Assembly (NCBI GenBank): GCA_003454335.1
Contig: DMKK01000193.1
Location: 1-15,174, forward strand
Length of the DNA: 15,174 nt
Direction of reading: 5' to 3'
From: Gammaproteobacteria bacterium
GTDB lineage: Bacteria; Pseudomonadota; Gammaproteobacteria; UBA9214
Shown here one piece after another: positions 1-7,517 of the stretch. The notes under the pieces are model-generated. The model was not told the origin of the DNA. It saw only the letters and a list, made by a program, of their open reading frames with translations, and did not search any database. Made by a program: the position numbers and the translations under genes. Each line of letters begins with the position of its first letter. Positions within the stretch are counted from its first letter, which is position 1.

Positions 1-1035
1 CTGGTCCCAGGGAACATTTTTGAGCCGCAGGGTCAGGCTGCCACGGACAGTATCACTGACAACGACGTTGAGTCCGGTGAAGTCAGCAATGAGCTGCAGG
101 ACGGAGCGGACTTCAATGTCCTGGAAATTCAGTGATAGACGTTCACCCTTGTAGCCAAATTCGTCTTTCTTGGACTCTTCCACTTCTTTCTTGGTCAGTG
201 CCCGGACTTCAATAGTGAACTGGTTATCAGCCTGGTATGCGATGTATTCATACTCACCGGTGGGGGTAATGACCATATGGACGGCATCACCCTTGGTGTA
301 TGTGTCAATTGTTTTGACCGGGGTCGCGAAATCGAGTACATCCAGGCGGCGCTCCAGTTCTGCAGGCAGCTGTGTACGGTAAAAGTCGACCAGTACCTTG
401 CCGCCCTCCTGTTGCATGTCAACCGGGATGGAAGGATCTGACAGACTTACAATAACCCTGCCCTCACCATTTTCACCACGACGGAAATCGATGTTGCTGA
501 TGTTGTCTCCGGTGCTGTCGCTGGCGCGGGCGGCTGCGACTGCAGCCTCGGACAAGCCACCGCCGGCATTCTGGACGGTGAGAATGACCTTGTTGCCGTC
601 TGCATGCGCCTCATAGGGCACCATGTTTACGAGGTTGACAACAACACGGGTACGTCCCTGGGCCTCGATGGCAGTCAGGCTTTCTACCATGCCGATACCA
701 ACGTTCTGCGAGCGCTGTACCAGGCCGTTCTTTGTCTCCGGGAAGTCCAGCGCGATGCGTGCCGGATTGTCTATAGTAAAACTCATGGGGGCGGGTACAG
801 CATTGCTCAGGGTCAGTGTAATCTGAGCCTTGTTCCCTGGTAATCCGGCAACATCTACGGATTGCAAGGTGTTGGTACCAGATATGGTTTCTGCCGCATG
901 TGCGGACACGGTGCTGCCCAGAAACAGGCATGCGGCTGCAAACAGGCGGCGCCATGCTTTATGGCCATGCTGTTTGATAGGTTTAATCAAGGTAGGTTCG
1001 TTAGTGTGCAAACGGTCTGACATGGTTCCGGTCAT
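1..1035 (-). CDS. pilQ: PilQ, type IV pilus secretin, N-terminal 345 residues (partial)
   Basis: PilQ forms the outer-membrane secretin ring through which the type IV pilus passes. The reading frame is open from 1035 to the left edge, so the C-terminal secretin domain is missing. An N-terminal basic stretch (KAWRR) and hydrophobic segment ending in AHA-A, near residues 28-47, is a signal peptide. Two AMIN-type peptidoglycan-binding regions follow, roughly residues 50-150 and 180-270. The last 50 residues contain LSLNFQDIEVRSVLQLIADF and TGLNVVVSD, the STN/secretin N0 segment typical of PilQ, ending at the family motif NVPWDQ. The chosen ATG (1035) has AGGGG seven bases upstream; a second in-frame ATG lies at 1023. 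The gene starts 18 bases after pilP stops and is last of the pilMNOPQ set. Identity is secure from sequence and context. Confidence 0.96.
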   Translation of the reverse strand, partial: MTGTMSDRLHTNEPTLIKPIKQHGHKAWRRLFAAACLFLGSTVSAHAAETISGTNTLQSVDVAGLPGNKAQITLTLSNAVPAPMSFTIDNPARIALDFPETKNGLVQRSQNVGIGMVESLTAIEAQGRTRVVVNLVNMVPYEAHADGNKVILTVQNAGGGLSEAAVAAARASDSTGDNISNIDFRRGENGEGRVIVSLSDPSIPVDMQQEGGKVLVDFYRTQLPAELERRLDVLDFATPVKTIDTYTKGDAVHMVITPTGEYEYIAYQADNQFTIEVRALTKKEVEESKKDEFGYKGERLSLNFQDIEVRSVLQLIADFTGLNVVVSDTVRGSLTLRLKNVPWDQ

Positions 1036-1053
1036 TGCTATGCCCCTGTGGGA

Positions 1054-1599
1054 TTATTCGCTGATTGCAATTGAGGCCTGACGTTCTGTCCAGCCCCCAA
1101 TACCATCAGGAATGATTTCCGTGAGTTCAACTTCATACTCTGTGATGCGTGTGATTTTTCCGTGATTCTGGCCGGCGTGATTACCAGGTTGTACGCGATG
1201 GATAGTGCCATCCGTGTCATTTATCAGAGCCCAGTGGTTCTCACTTTTTTCCAGCGTGCCTACCATACGCAGGCTGTCAAGATGGAACTCTTCCAGCGGT
1301 TCGGTAGGCCGCTCAAAGTCAGGCTTGATGCTGCTGTTGCTACTGGTAGTTTGGGTGCTCGGTTGTGCGTGCGAGAAGGTTGGCTCGGTAAACGGGTCAC
1401 GCAGGTCGGTCGCCTGATAGGCAAATGATTCATAGGGTTTGAATTCAGGCAATGGTTCGATGCTGGATTTTTGCTGACTCTTTGTTGTCTGTACATACTC
1501 TTCCAGGTCGGATGACGGGTTACTGGAGCAAGCCAGTAACGTACCTGATAGCGAAGCAAGGCATAACCAGCGGCCTATTCGGTAGTAGCTAATGGTCAT
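1054..1599 (-). CDS. pilP: PilP, type IV pilus inner-membrane lipoprotein
   Basis: PilP (181 aa) is the lipoprotein that joins the PilN/PilO inner-membrane complex to the PilQ secretin across the periplasm. The N-terminus has a short hydrophobic signal ending in the lipobox LLAC, with the lipidated cysteine at residue 24. A low-complexity, Ser/Gln/Pro-rich linker (about 25-95) follows, containing the family motif LRDPF. The C-terminal beta domain (about 105-180) has LDSLRMVGTLE, WALI and VQPGNHAGQNHGKI, as expected of PilP. The start ATG overlaps the pilO stop by four bases (ATGA), indicating translational coupling. Length is normal for the family. Confidence 0.95.
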   Translation of the reverse strand: MTISYYRIGRWLCLASLSGTLLACSSNPSSDLEEYVQTTKSQQKSSIEPLPEFKPYESFAYQATDLRDPFTEPTFSHAQPSTQTTSSNSSIKPDFERPTEPLEEFHLDSLRMVGTLEKSENHWALINDTDGTIHRVQPGNHAGQNHGKITRITEYEVELTEIIPDGIGGWTERQASIAISE

Positions 1600-2222
1600 T
1601 TCTTGCCTCCTGTGCTGTTGCTATCATCGTTGGCTGCTTCTTCCTCATCAAGATAGCGATAAGTCTTGGCTGTCAGTACCATTTTCAGGGAAGTGTTATC
1701 GTCTTTCCCGGTCTTGTTGATGCTGACATTGTGTACGGTGACAATACGCGGCAGCGCTGCAACCCCGCTGACGAATTCACCAAATTCATGGTAATTCCCG
1801 ATTACCTGTATACTGATAGGTAATTCAGCATAAAACTCCCTGGGGATCTCTGCGCGAGGCTGAAACAACTGGAATTCCAGACCACTTGCCAGGCCGGTCT
1901 GGGAAACATCTACCAGCAGGTCGGCAACTTCTGTTTGGTTGGGCAGTTGTCGTAACATGGCGCCAAAAGATTCACGCATTTCCTCGAGTTGTTTTTCATA
2001 GGCTTCCAGATTGACGGCCTGCTTGGCCTTGGTCTCAAAGATTACCTTGAGGCCCGTTTCCTTTTCTTCATACCTGGCCAGGTCAACCAACTGGTCCTTG
2101 ACGTGAAACCAGTAGCCCAGAAAGATAACGCCACCCATCAGGAACAGAATAACTACGGCCCTGGCAGCTGCAGGCCAGCGTGACACATTGGTCAGATCGA
2201 GTTCGTTGAGATCCATATTCAT
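1596..2222 (-). CDS. pilO: PilO, type IV pilus alignment subcomplex protein
   Basis: PilO (208 aa) is a bitopic inner-membrane protein that pairs with PilN and links PilM in the cytoplasm to PilP in the periplasm. A short cytoplasmic tail (MNMDLNELDLTNVSRWP) is followed by one membrane helix, about residues 20-42 (VVILFLMGGVIFLGYWF). A coiled-coil stretch (about 48-100) rich in Lys, Glu and Gln comes next. The C-terminal ferredoxin-like fold (about 105-190) carries ELPISIQVIGNYHEFGEF and LPRIVTVHNVSI, which are family hallmarks. The start overlaps the pilN stop by four bases; a second ATG two codons in is also possible. The protein ends in a polar tail. Confidence 0.95.
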   Translation of the reverse strand: MNMDLNELDLTNVSRWPAAARAVVILFLMGGVIFLGYWFHVKDQLVDLARYEEKETGLKVIFETKAKQAVNLEAYEKQLEEMRESFGAMLRQLPNQTEVADLLVDVSQTGLASGLEFQLFQPRAEIPREFYAELPISIQVIGNYHEFGEFVSGVAALPRIVTVHNVSINKTGKDDNTSLKMVLTAKTYRYLDEEEAANDDSNSTGGKK

Positions 2223-2803
2223 TTTTTAACCTCACCAGCGACGACTTCCTCATCCAGTGGCTTGCGGACCTTTTGATTGCCTCGCAGGGTAAAGTTGGCA
2301 ATGCGCCGGCGACCGGATTTGGTGGTTTTGATAACGTTAAGATGAGGGTCAGTAAGCCATTCCGAGACGTCTATCTTGCGCATGTAGTCTGAAACCCGCG
2401 CATTTGACTCGGCGACCCCCGTCATTGTCAGGATCTTGGTTTTCTGGGTGAATTTCTTCAGGTGTACGCCTTCCGGCAGTGTTCTGACCAGCTCATCCAG
2501 CAGGTGTACGCTTTCCGGGCGGCTGCCTTGAAGTTCCTGGATGACGTTCATGCGTGCCAGCAGGTTTTGCTTCATGGCCTCCAGTTCCTTGATGCGGCCT
2601 ATGCGTTTGTTGAGTATTTCTATTTCGCCTTCAAGATAGACGTTACGCTGATTCTGATTGTTTATCATTCCATCAACGTGGAAATGAGCGAGCAGTACAA
2701 TAAGACCGGCAATGATGACCGAACTAACGGCGATAATGCCAAATTCCTGTTGTTTCTGTTTGCGCAGTTCTTCACGCCAGGGAAGCAGGTTGATATGTGC
2801 CAT
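2219..2803 (-). CDS. pilN: PilN, type IV pilus alignment subcomplex protein
   Basis: PilN (194 aa) is the inner-membrane partner of PilO. Its cytoplasmic N-terminus binds the groove of the actin-like PilM: the conserved binding peptide INLLPWRE is at residues 4-11. A single membrane helix (about 23-42) is followed by a coiled coil (about 48-90) and a periplasmic ferredoxin-like domain (about 92-170). That domain includes LPEGVHLKKF and the segment LTMTGVAESNARVSDYMR. The start is one base after the pilM stop and the end overlaps pilO by four bases, so the genes are co-translated. Confidence 0.95.
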   Translation of the reverse strand: MAHINLLPWREELRKQKQQEFGIIAVSSVIIAGLIVLLAHFHVDGMINNQNQRNVYLEGEIEILNKRIGRIKELEAMKQNLLARMNVIQELQGSRPESVHLLDELVRTLPEGVHLKKFTQKTKILTMTGVAESNARVSDYMRKIDVSEWLTDPHLNVIKTTKSGRRRIANFTLRGNQKVRKPLDEEVVAGEVKK

Positions 2804-2804
2804 A

Positions 2805-3875
2805 TCAGTCGAAACTCCTCAGTGCCAGCCCGCATGCGATTAGCAGCGCAGGGGCATCATTACTAAGTGTCTGTGGTTTTACCCGTGCCGACAGCGACAT
2901 GGATGCGAACGGATTGGCAATCATGGTTTCAACACCCAGTTTTTCCTGGAGCATCTCATCCATACCTGGAATGGAGGCGCTGCCACCGGCCAATACGATG
3001 TGGTCGACCTTGCTGTGCGGGCTTGATGAATAAAAGAATTGTAGTGAACGACTTGCCTGCTGCACCATGGCTTCCTTAAAAGGTTCCAGTACATCAGTCA
3101 GGTAGTTTTCCGGTAAACCGCCCTGACGCTTGGCCATGCCGGCTTCTTCATAAGACAGGCCATAACGGCGCATGATTTCTTCTGTCAGCTGCTTGCCACC
3201 GAAAACGGTATCACGGGTATAAACACTCTTCAGGTCATGCATGACATTGAGTGTTGTCATGGTTGCACCGACATCGATAACTGCTATGGTGCGATCCATG
3301 CCATGATCCGGCAGTTGATCCGTAAGCAGTGCAAAGGCATTTTCACTGGCGAAGGACTCAACATCCATTATTTCAGTACCCAGACCACCCGTCTCAACAG
3401 CAGCGCTGCGCAGGTCTACATTTTCGCTGCGGCAGGCAGCCAGCAGTACATCTACGGTATCGGGGTTTTTCTCGGTTGGTCCAAGGACCTCAAAATCAAG
3501 GTTTACCTCTTCCAGCGGGTACGGGACGTACTGGTCGGCTTCCAGTTCGATCTGGGCCTCCAGGTCGTCATCATGTAACCCGGCTGGCATCGGAATCACC
3601 TTGGTAATGGTCGATGAACCGGCGATGGCAACAGCTGCGTGACGGGTCCGTGTACCAGACCTTTTTACAGCTCGCCGCACCGCTTCACCTACGGCATCTA
3701 CGTCGGTAATATTCTTCTCGACGACTGAGTTGGGGGGTAAGGGTTCGACGGCGTAGCTTTCGACCCTGTATCGGGAACCGCTGCGGCTCAGTTCCAGCAG
3801 TTTGACTGCTGTGGAGCTGATATCAAGACCGATCAGCGGTGGTTTGTTTCGCTTGAAGAGTTGCGCTATTGGCAC
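2805..3875 (-). CDS. pilM: PilM, actin-like ATPase of type IV pilus assembly
   Basis: PilM (356 aa) is a cytoplasmic actin/FtsA-fold protein that binds the N-terminus of PilN and couples the inner-membrane pilus machine to the cytoplasm. Three nucleotide-site motifs are visible: phosphate 1 (IGLDISSTAVK, 15-25), phosphate 2 (IAVIDVGATMTTLNV, 197-211) and the adenosine motif (IVLAGGSASIPGM, 293-305). EADQYVPYPLEEVNLDFEVLG is the usual PilM family signature after residue 110. The start is GTG at 3875, with AAGGA six bases upstream. Of the upstream options this fits best, because it places the family start (FKRNKPPLIGLDISS) close to the N-terminus. It is the first gene of pilMNOPQ and follows a strong promoter. 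Confidence 0.96.
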   Translation of the reverse strand: MPIAQLFKRNKPPLIGLDISSTAVKLLELSRSGSRYRVESYAVEPLPPNSVVEKNITDVDAVGEAVRRAVKRSGTRTRHAAVAIAGSSTITKVIPMPAGLHDDDLEAQIELEADQYVPYPLEEVNLDFEVLGPTEKNPDTVDVLLAACRSENVDLRSAAVETGGLGTEIMDVESFASENAFALLTDQLPDHGMDRTIAVIDVGATMTTLNVMHDLKSVYTRDTVFGGKQLTEEIMRRYGLSYEEAGMAKRQGGLPENYLTDVLEPFKEAMVQQASRSLQFFYSSSPHSKVDHIVLAGGSASIPGMDEMLQEKLGVETMIANPFASMSLSARVKPQTLSNDAPALLIACGLALRSFD

Positions 3876-3925
3876 AATATTTCCTTTTAGTTACCCAGTG
3901 TTGTAAGACAAAGGTAGTTCGCCGC

Positions 3926-3954
3926 ATTAGAAGACAGGAACAACTATTTGTCAA
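3926..3954 (-). promoter_or_regulatory. Sigma-70 promoter for pilMNOPQ
   Basis: On the minus strand a perfect -35 TTGACA (3949-3954) is followed after exactly 17 bases by TCTAAT (3926-3931), five of six bases matching the -10 consensus. Transcription would start near 3919, giving a leader of about 44 bases before the pilM GTG and its AAGGA ribosome-binding site. The -35 hexamer overlaps a plus-strand TTGTCA (3948-3953), so RNA polymerase binding for ponA and pilM could interfere. Inferred from sequence only. Confidence 0.7.
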
Positions 3955-4017
3955 CCAATGTGTAATGCTATGGTAGTGGTTATCGGACAGAGGCAGATTT
4001 TGTTGAGAGAAAAAATG

Positions 4018-4046
4018 TCTTTGTCGAACCGTTTGTCATTTATAGT
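4018..4046 (+). promoter_or_regulatory. Possible promoter for ponA
   Basis: TATAGT at 4041-4046 matches five of six -10 bases and lies 51 bases before the ponA ATG. The hexamer 17 bases upstream (TCTTTG, 4018-4023) is a poor -35. An alternative further upstream is TTGTCA (3948-3953) with an extended -10-like TGCTATGGT (3966-3974). Neither is convincing alone. Confidence 0.3.
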
Positions 4047-4096
4047 GCGTGTCTTGAGTCTAATCTTTGAACTTGATCACAGGTTATTACACTGAA

Positions 4097-6490
4097 ATGT
4101 TTTTACGACGCATACTTGGTTTCTTGCTGTTTTTACTGTTTACAGGCATTACTGCTTCGGCGGTTTTAGCGGTTTTTTTATATATAAGAATTGAACCGCA
4201 GCTGCCCTCGACTGAAGTACTCAGGGATGTCCAGTTGCAGGAACCACTGCGTATTTACACGCGTGACAGACGTTTGTTAGCTGAGTTCGGTGATAAACGG
4301 CGTACACCTGTAAATATCGAGGAGGTCTCGCCGGAACTTATAAATGCGTTTCTGGCCGCAGAGGATGATCATTTTTATGAGCATTCCGGGGTCGATATTC
4401 CCGGCCTGATGAGCGCAGCTTTTGAACTGGTACGTACCGGCAGAAAGCGCAGGGGTGCCAGTACCATCACCATGCAGGTAGCGCGAAACTTTTTTCTTTC
4501 CACCGAAAAGACCTACTGGCGCAAGCTTACAGAGATCCTGCTGGCATTAAGGATCGAAGGTTCACTCAGCAAGGACGAGATACTGGAGCTGTATCTCAAC
4601 AAAATCTATCTGGGTCACCATGCCTATGGCATAGAGGCGGCAGCACAGGTGTACTACGGCAAAAGCATTAATGAGCTTTCGCTGGCGCAGATGGCGACGA
4701 TTGCGGCCTTGCCCAAGGCGCCATCGCGTATCAATCCGGTCAATGAGCCAGAGGCAACTGTTGACCGGCGTAACTATATTCTTGGCCGTATGCATCAGCT
4801 TGGTTATATCGACCAGGCCGCCTGGGAGCTGGCTGTTGCCGAGCCGGATGATGCGGCACTGCACAAGGTAAAAGTCGAAGTCAGCGCCGCATATGTTACG
4901 GAAATGGTACGCCGTGAACTGGTCAAGCGTTATGGCACGTCTGTGTATGCCTCCGGGTTTGAAGTGATTACTACCCTTGATGTTAAACGCCAGACTGCGG
5001 CTAATGCAGCACTGCACAAGGATTTGCTGGATTACAGCAGACGCCATGGATACCGGGGTGCGGAAGCACACTTTGACCTTGCAGAGCATGATCCCGGGGT
5101 GCAACCCGCATTATTGAAAGACTTTCCTGTGCGCGGGGGGCTGCAGGCCGGATTGGTGACAGCTCTTGGCGAGCAGACCGCCGAATTATTACTGGGAGAT
5201 CAGGTAACGATAAGTATCCCGTGGGAAGGTATGTCGTGGGCCCGTCCCTACAAGAGTGTTAACCGCATGGGCAAATCACCAAAACAGGCTGCCGATATCC
5301 TGACGGTTGGTGACGTTGTCAGAATTAAACAACAGGATGACGGCAGCTGGATGCTGGAGCAGCTTCCCCGTGTTGAGGGGGCGCTGGTGTCTCTGCGTCC
5401 CACCGATGGTGCGATCATGGCGCTGGTGGGTGGCTTTGACTTCAAGCGTAGTAAATTTAATCGTGTGACACAGGCAAAGCGTCAGCCCGGCTCAAGCTTC
5501 AAGCCGGTGATTTATTCCGCGGCCCTGGAAAAGGGTTTCACGCCGGCAAGCATGATTAACGATGCGCCGGTTGTGTTCGATGACCCCAAGCTGGAGTCGA
5601 CGTGGCGACCGGAAAACTACAGCGGTGAGTTCTTCGGGCCAACACGCCTGCGTGAGGCGCTGTATCGTTCCCGAAACCTGGTCTCGATTCGCATATTGCG
5701 TGCCATTGGGGCAAGTTATGCGGCAGATTATGCGGAACACTTTGGCTTCAATGCCTCGGAGTTACCGAAGGACCTGACGCTGGCGCTGGGCAGTGCAACG
5801 GTAACACCCATGCAGATGGCGAAGGCCTATACAGTGCTGGCCAACGGTGGTTACCGGGTCGAGCCCTACTTTATTCACAGTATTTACGATGCGCTCGGGG
5901 AGGTGGTTTTTACCGCAGATCCTGCCATTGCCTGTCCCCAATGCCCTGAGGCGCTCGATGCCATCAACGTGACGGGTGAAGAGCAGCTTAACCTGGCACC
6001 GCGGGTGCTGACACCACAGAACGTCTGGCTGATGACATCCATGATGCGGGATGTTATTCAGCGAGGTACCGGCCGCAAGGCGCGCGTGCTGGGCAGGACC
6101 GACCTGGCCGGCAAGACGGGTACCACCAATGACCAGAAAGATGCATGGTTCTCGGGCTTTAACCATGCCTTGGTGACGACTGCCTGGGTCGGTTTTGACA
6201 AGCTGGAGCCACTGGGGCGAGGTGAAACCGGCGGCCGTGCCGCACTGCCTATGTGGATTGATTACATGGCGGTTGCCCTGCAGGGAGTGCAGGAGCAAAA
6301 ACAGGAGCCGCCTGAAGGGCTGGTGACCGTGCGGATTGACCCGGCAACCGGCCTGCTGGCTGGTAGCGGTCAAACGGATGCCATTTTCGAAACATTCCGG
6401 GAAGAAAACGTGCCCAGCAAGAGCAGTGATTCGCTGGCAGCGGGGGGAGAGGCAGGGTCGGCCGACGGTGCGGCTGATCAGTTGTTCTAG
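4097..6490 (+). CDS. mrcA: Class A penicillin-binding protein 1A (bifunctional transglycosylase/transpeptidase)
   Basis: This 797-aa inner-membrane protein polymerises lipid II into glycan strands and cross-links the peptides in the periplasm. In order: a short cytoplasmic tail and one membrane helix (about 5-31); the GT51 glycosyltransferase domain (about 50-230) with EDDHFYEH (89-96, catalytic Glu), GASTITMQVARNFFL (120-134) and LNKIYLG; an inserted OB-like region (about 315-425); and the transpeptidase domain with SSFK (catalytic Ser near 466), SRN (525-527) and KTGTT (673-677). The C-terminus DQLF resembles the conserved tail of E. coli PBP1a. The ATG at 4097 was chosen; a TTG ten codons upstream (4067) keeps the frame, and neither has a strong Shine-Dalgarno. 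The gene is divergent from pilM, the classic ponA-pilM arrangement. ponA is the common synonym. Confidence 0.96.
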   Translation: MFLRRILGFLLFLLFTGITASAVLAVFLYIRIEPQLPSTEVLRDVQLQEPLRIYTRDRRLLAEFGDKRRTPVNIEEVSPELINAFLAAEDDHFYEHSGVDIPGLMSAAFELVRTGRKRRGASTITMQVARNFFLSTEKTYWRKLTEILLALRIEGSLSKDEILELYLNKIYLGHHAYGIEAAAQVYYGKSINELSLAQMATIAALPKAPSRINPVNEPEATVDRRNYILGRMHQLGYIDQAAWELAVAEPDDAALHKVKVEVSAAYVTEMVRRELVKRYGTSVYASGFEVITTLDVKRQTAANAALHKDLLDYSRRHGYRGAEAHFDLAEHDPGVQPALLKDFPVRGGLQAGLVTALGEQTAELLLGDQVTISIPWEGMSWARPYKSVNRMGKSPKQAADILTVGDVVRIKQQDDGSWMLEQLPRVEGALVSLRPTDGAIMALVGGFDFKRSKFNRVTQAKRQPGSSFKPVIYSAALEKGFTPASMINDAPVVFDDPKLESTWRPENYSGEFFGPTRLREALYRSRNLVSIRILRAIGASYAADYAEHFGFNASELPKDLTLALGSATVTPMQMAKAYTVLANGGYRVEPYFIHSIYDALGEVVFTADPAIACPQCPEALDAINVTGEEQLNLAPRVLTPQNVWLMTSMMRDVIQRGTGRKARVLGRTDLAGKTGTTNDQKDAWFSGFNHALVTTAWVGFDKLEPLGRGETGGRAALPMWIDYMAVALQGVQEQKQEPPEGLVTVRIDPATGLLAGSGQTDAIFETFREENVPSKSSDSLAAGGEAGSADGAADQLF

Positions 6491-6513
6491 GAGCCTGAGT
6501 CCGGCAGGCTCCT
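6489..6513. terminator. Bidirectional hairpin between ponA and mdh
   Basis: GGAGCCTG (6490-6497) and CAGGCTCC (6505-6512) form a perfect 8-bp stem, nine with the flanking A-T pair, around a 7-base loop. The stem begins on the last base of the ponA stop codon and lies 13 bases beyond the mdh stop, between two convergent genes. There is no clear T-run on either side, so it may work as a weak terminator, a transcript-end stabiliser, or with Rho. Confidence 0.5.
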
Positions 6514-6525
6514 GGCAGTTGATGC

Positions 6526-7446
6526 TTACAAGTGCTTGAGGTCGGTGCGTATACTGTCGATTGACGCCTGAAAGCCGGTGCGTTCTGCTTCATCCAGAGG
6601 CAATTCCACTACCTGCTCGATACCGTTGCGGCCGAGGATGGCCGGGACGCCGACGGTTATATCGGTTTGACCGTACTCACCATCCAGATTACAGACGCAG
6701 GGAAGGATTCGTCGCCGATCATTGCAGATTGCATCGACCATGGTGGCAATGGCCGCAGCCGGTGCATTGTAGGCACTGCTGGTCTGGCGTAGCGCGAGTA
6801 CCTCGGCACCACCATGTTGAGTGCGTTTGTTAATGCGTGCGATCGCGCCCTGGTCAAGAAAGGTCGTTGCCGGTACCCCGTTAATAGTGCTAAAGCGTGT
6901 CATGGGTACCATGGAGTCGCCATGACCGCCAATCACCATGGCATGTATGTCCTTGATGGAAAAACCTGTTTCTTCTGCCATAAAGCAGGCCATCCGCGAG
7001 ACATCCAGTACGCCGGCCTGGCCAAAGACACGTCCCCGTTCCCAGCCGGTACGCTTCCAGGCATGCCATGTCAGCACATCTACCGGATTGGTAACCAGCA
7101 GCAGAAGGGCATCAGGTGCATGCTCAAGGACTTCATCAATAAGGGTGTCGATGACAGCGCGGTTAATGTCAAGCACGTCGCTGCGTGACATGCCGGGTTT
7201 GCGCGGAGACCCTGCAGTAATAATGACCAGGTTTGAATCTTTCAGTAGTGCCGGGTCGGTGCCACCGGTCACGCGGGTATCAAACCCAAAATAGGATGCA
7301 GACTGACTGACATCCAGTGCAGCACCGGCTGCAGCGCCTTCTCTTATATCCAGGAGCACGACTTCGCTGCACATCTCTTGCTGGGCGATGGTATGGGCTG
7401 CTGTCTCGCCAACACGTCCGGCGCCGATAATGCTGATCTTGTTCAT
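6526..7446 (-). CDS. mdh: Malate dehydrogenase, LDH-like type (NAD-dependent)
   Basis: The 306-aa product should interconvert malate and oxaloacetate with NAD in the cytoplasm (TCA cycle). The Rossmann start IIGAGRVGE (6-14) and the acidic residue Asp33 (VVLLDI) indicate NAD rather than NADP. The substrate loop reads AGSPRKPGMSR (78-88): Arg82 stands where lactate dehydrogenases have Gln, which is the main reason for calling malate specificity, and Arg88 is the loop arginine. Catalytic Asp148 and carboxylate-binding Arg151 lie in GVLDVSR, and the catalytic His175 in GGHGDS. Asn120 is in TNPVDVLTW. Upstream, AAGGA lies six bases before the ATG. Length is normal for this family, which is distinct from E. 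coli Mdh. The gene converges on ponA. Confidence 0.93.
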   Translation of the reverse strand: MNKISIIGAGRVGETAAHTIAQQEMCSEVVLLDIREGAAAGAALDVSQSASYFGFDTRVTGGTDPALLKDSNLVIITAGSPRKPGMSRSDVLDINRAVIDTLIDEVLEHAPDALLLLVTNPVDVLTWHAWKRTGWERGRVFGQAGVLDVSRMACFMAEETGFSIKDIHAMVIGGHGDSMVPMTRFSTINGVPATTFLDQGAIARINKRTQHGGAEVLALRQTSSAYNAPAAAIATMVDAICNDRRRILPCVCNLDGEYGQTDITVGVPAILGRNGIEQVVELPLDEAERTGFQASIDSIRTDLKHL

Positions 7447-7476
7447 TATTTGTCCTTGAAGGGATCGTTGCTGTCA

Positions 7477-7505
7477 ATAATCCCATAGAAGTGGCATTTG
7501 CACAA
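7477..7505 (-). promoter_or_regulatory. Weak candidate promoter for mdh
   Basis: TTGTGC (7500-7505), 17 bases, then GATTAT (7477-7482) on the minus strand gives a weak sigma-70-like match just upstream of mdh, in the 71-base gap after the M48 gene. mdh could equally be read from upstream. Confidence 0.25.
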
Positions 7506-7517
7506 AGAACCGCTTTG

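Noticed and set aside
4562..5104. Minus-strand 180-residue open frame
   Set aside because: Antisense to the glycosyltransferase region of the penicillin-binding protein and without recognisable motifs.
5762..6373. Minus-strand 203-residue open frame
   Set aside because: Antisense shadow of the transpeptidase domain of the penicillin-binding protein.
6526..7446. Lactate dehydrogenase as the identity of the LDH/MDH-family gene
   Set aside because: The specificity position is Arg82 within PRKPGMSR rather than Gln, which indicates malate.
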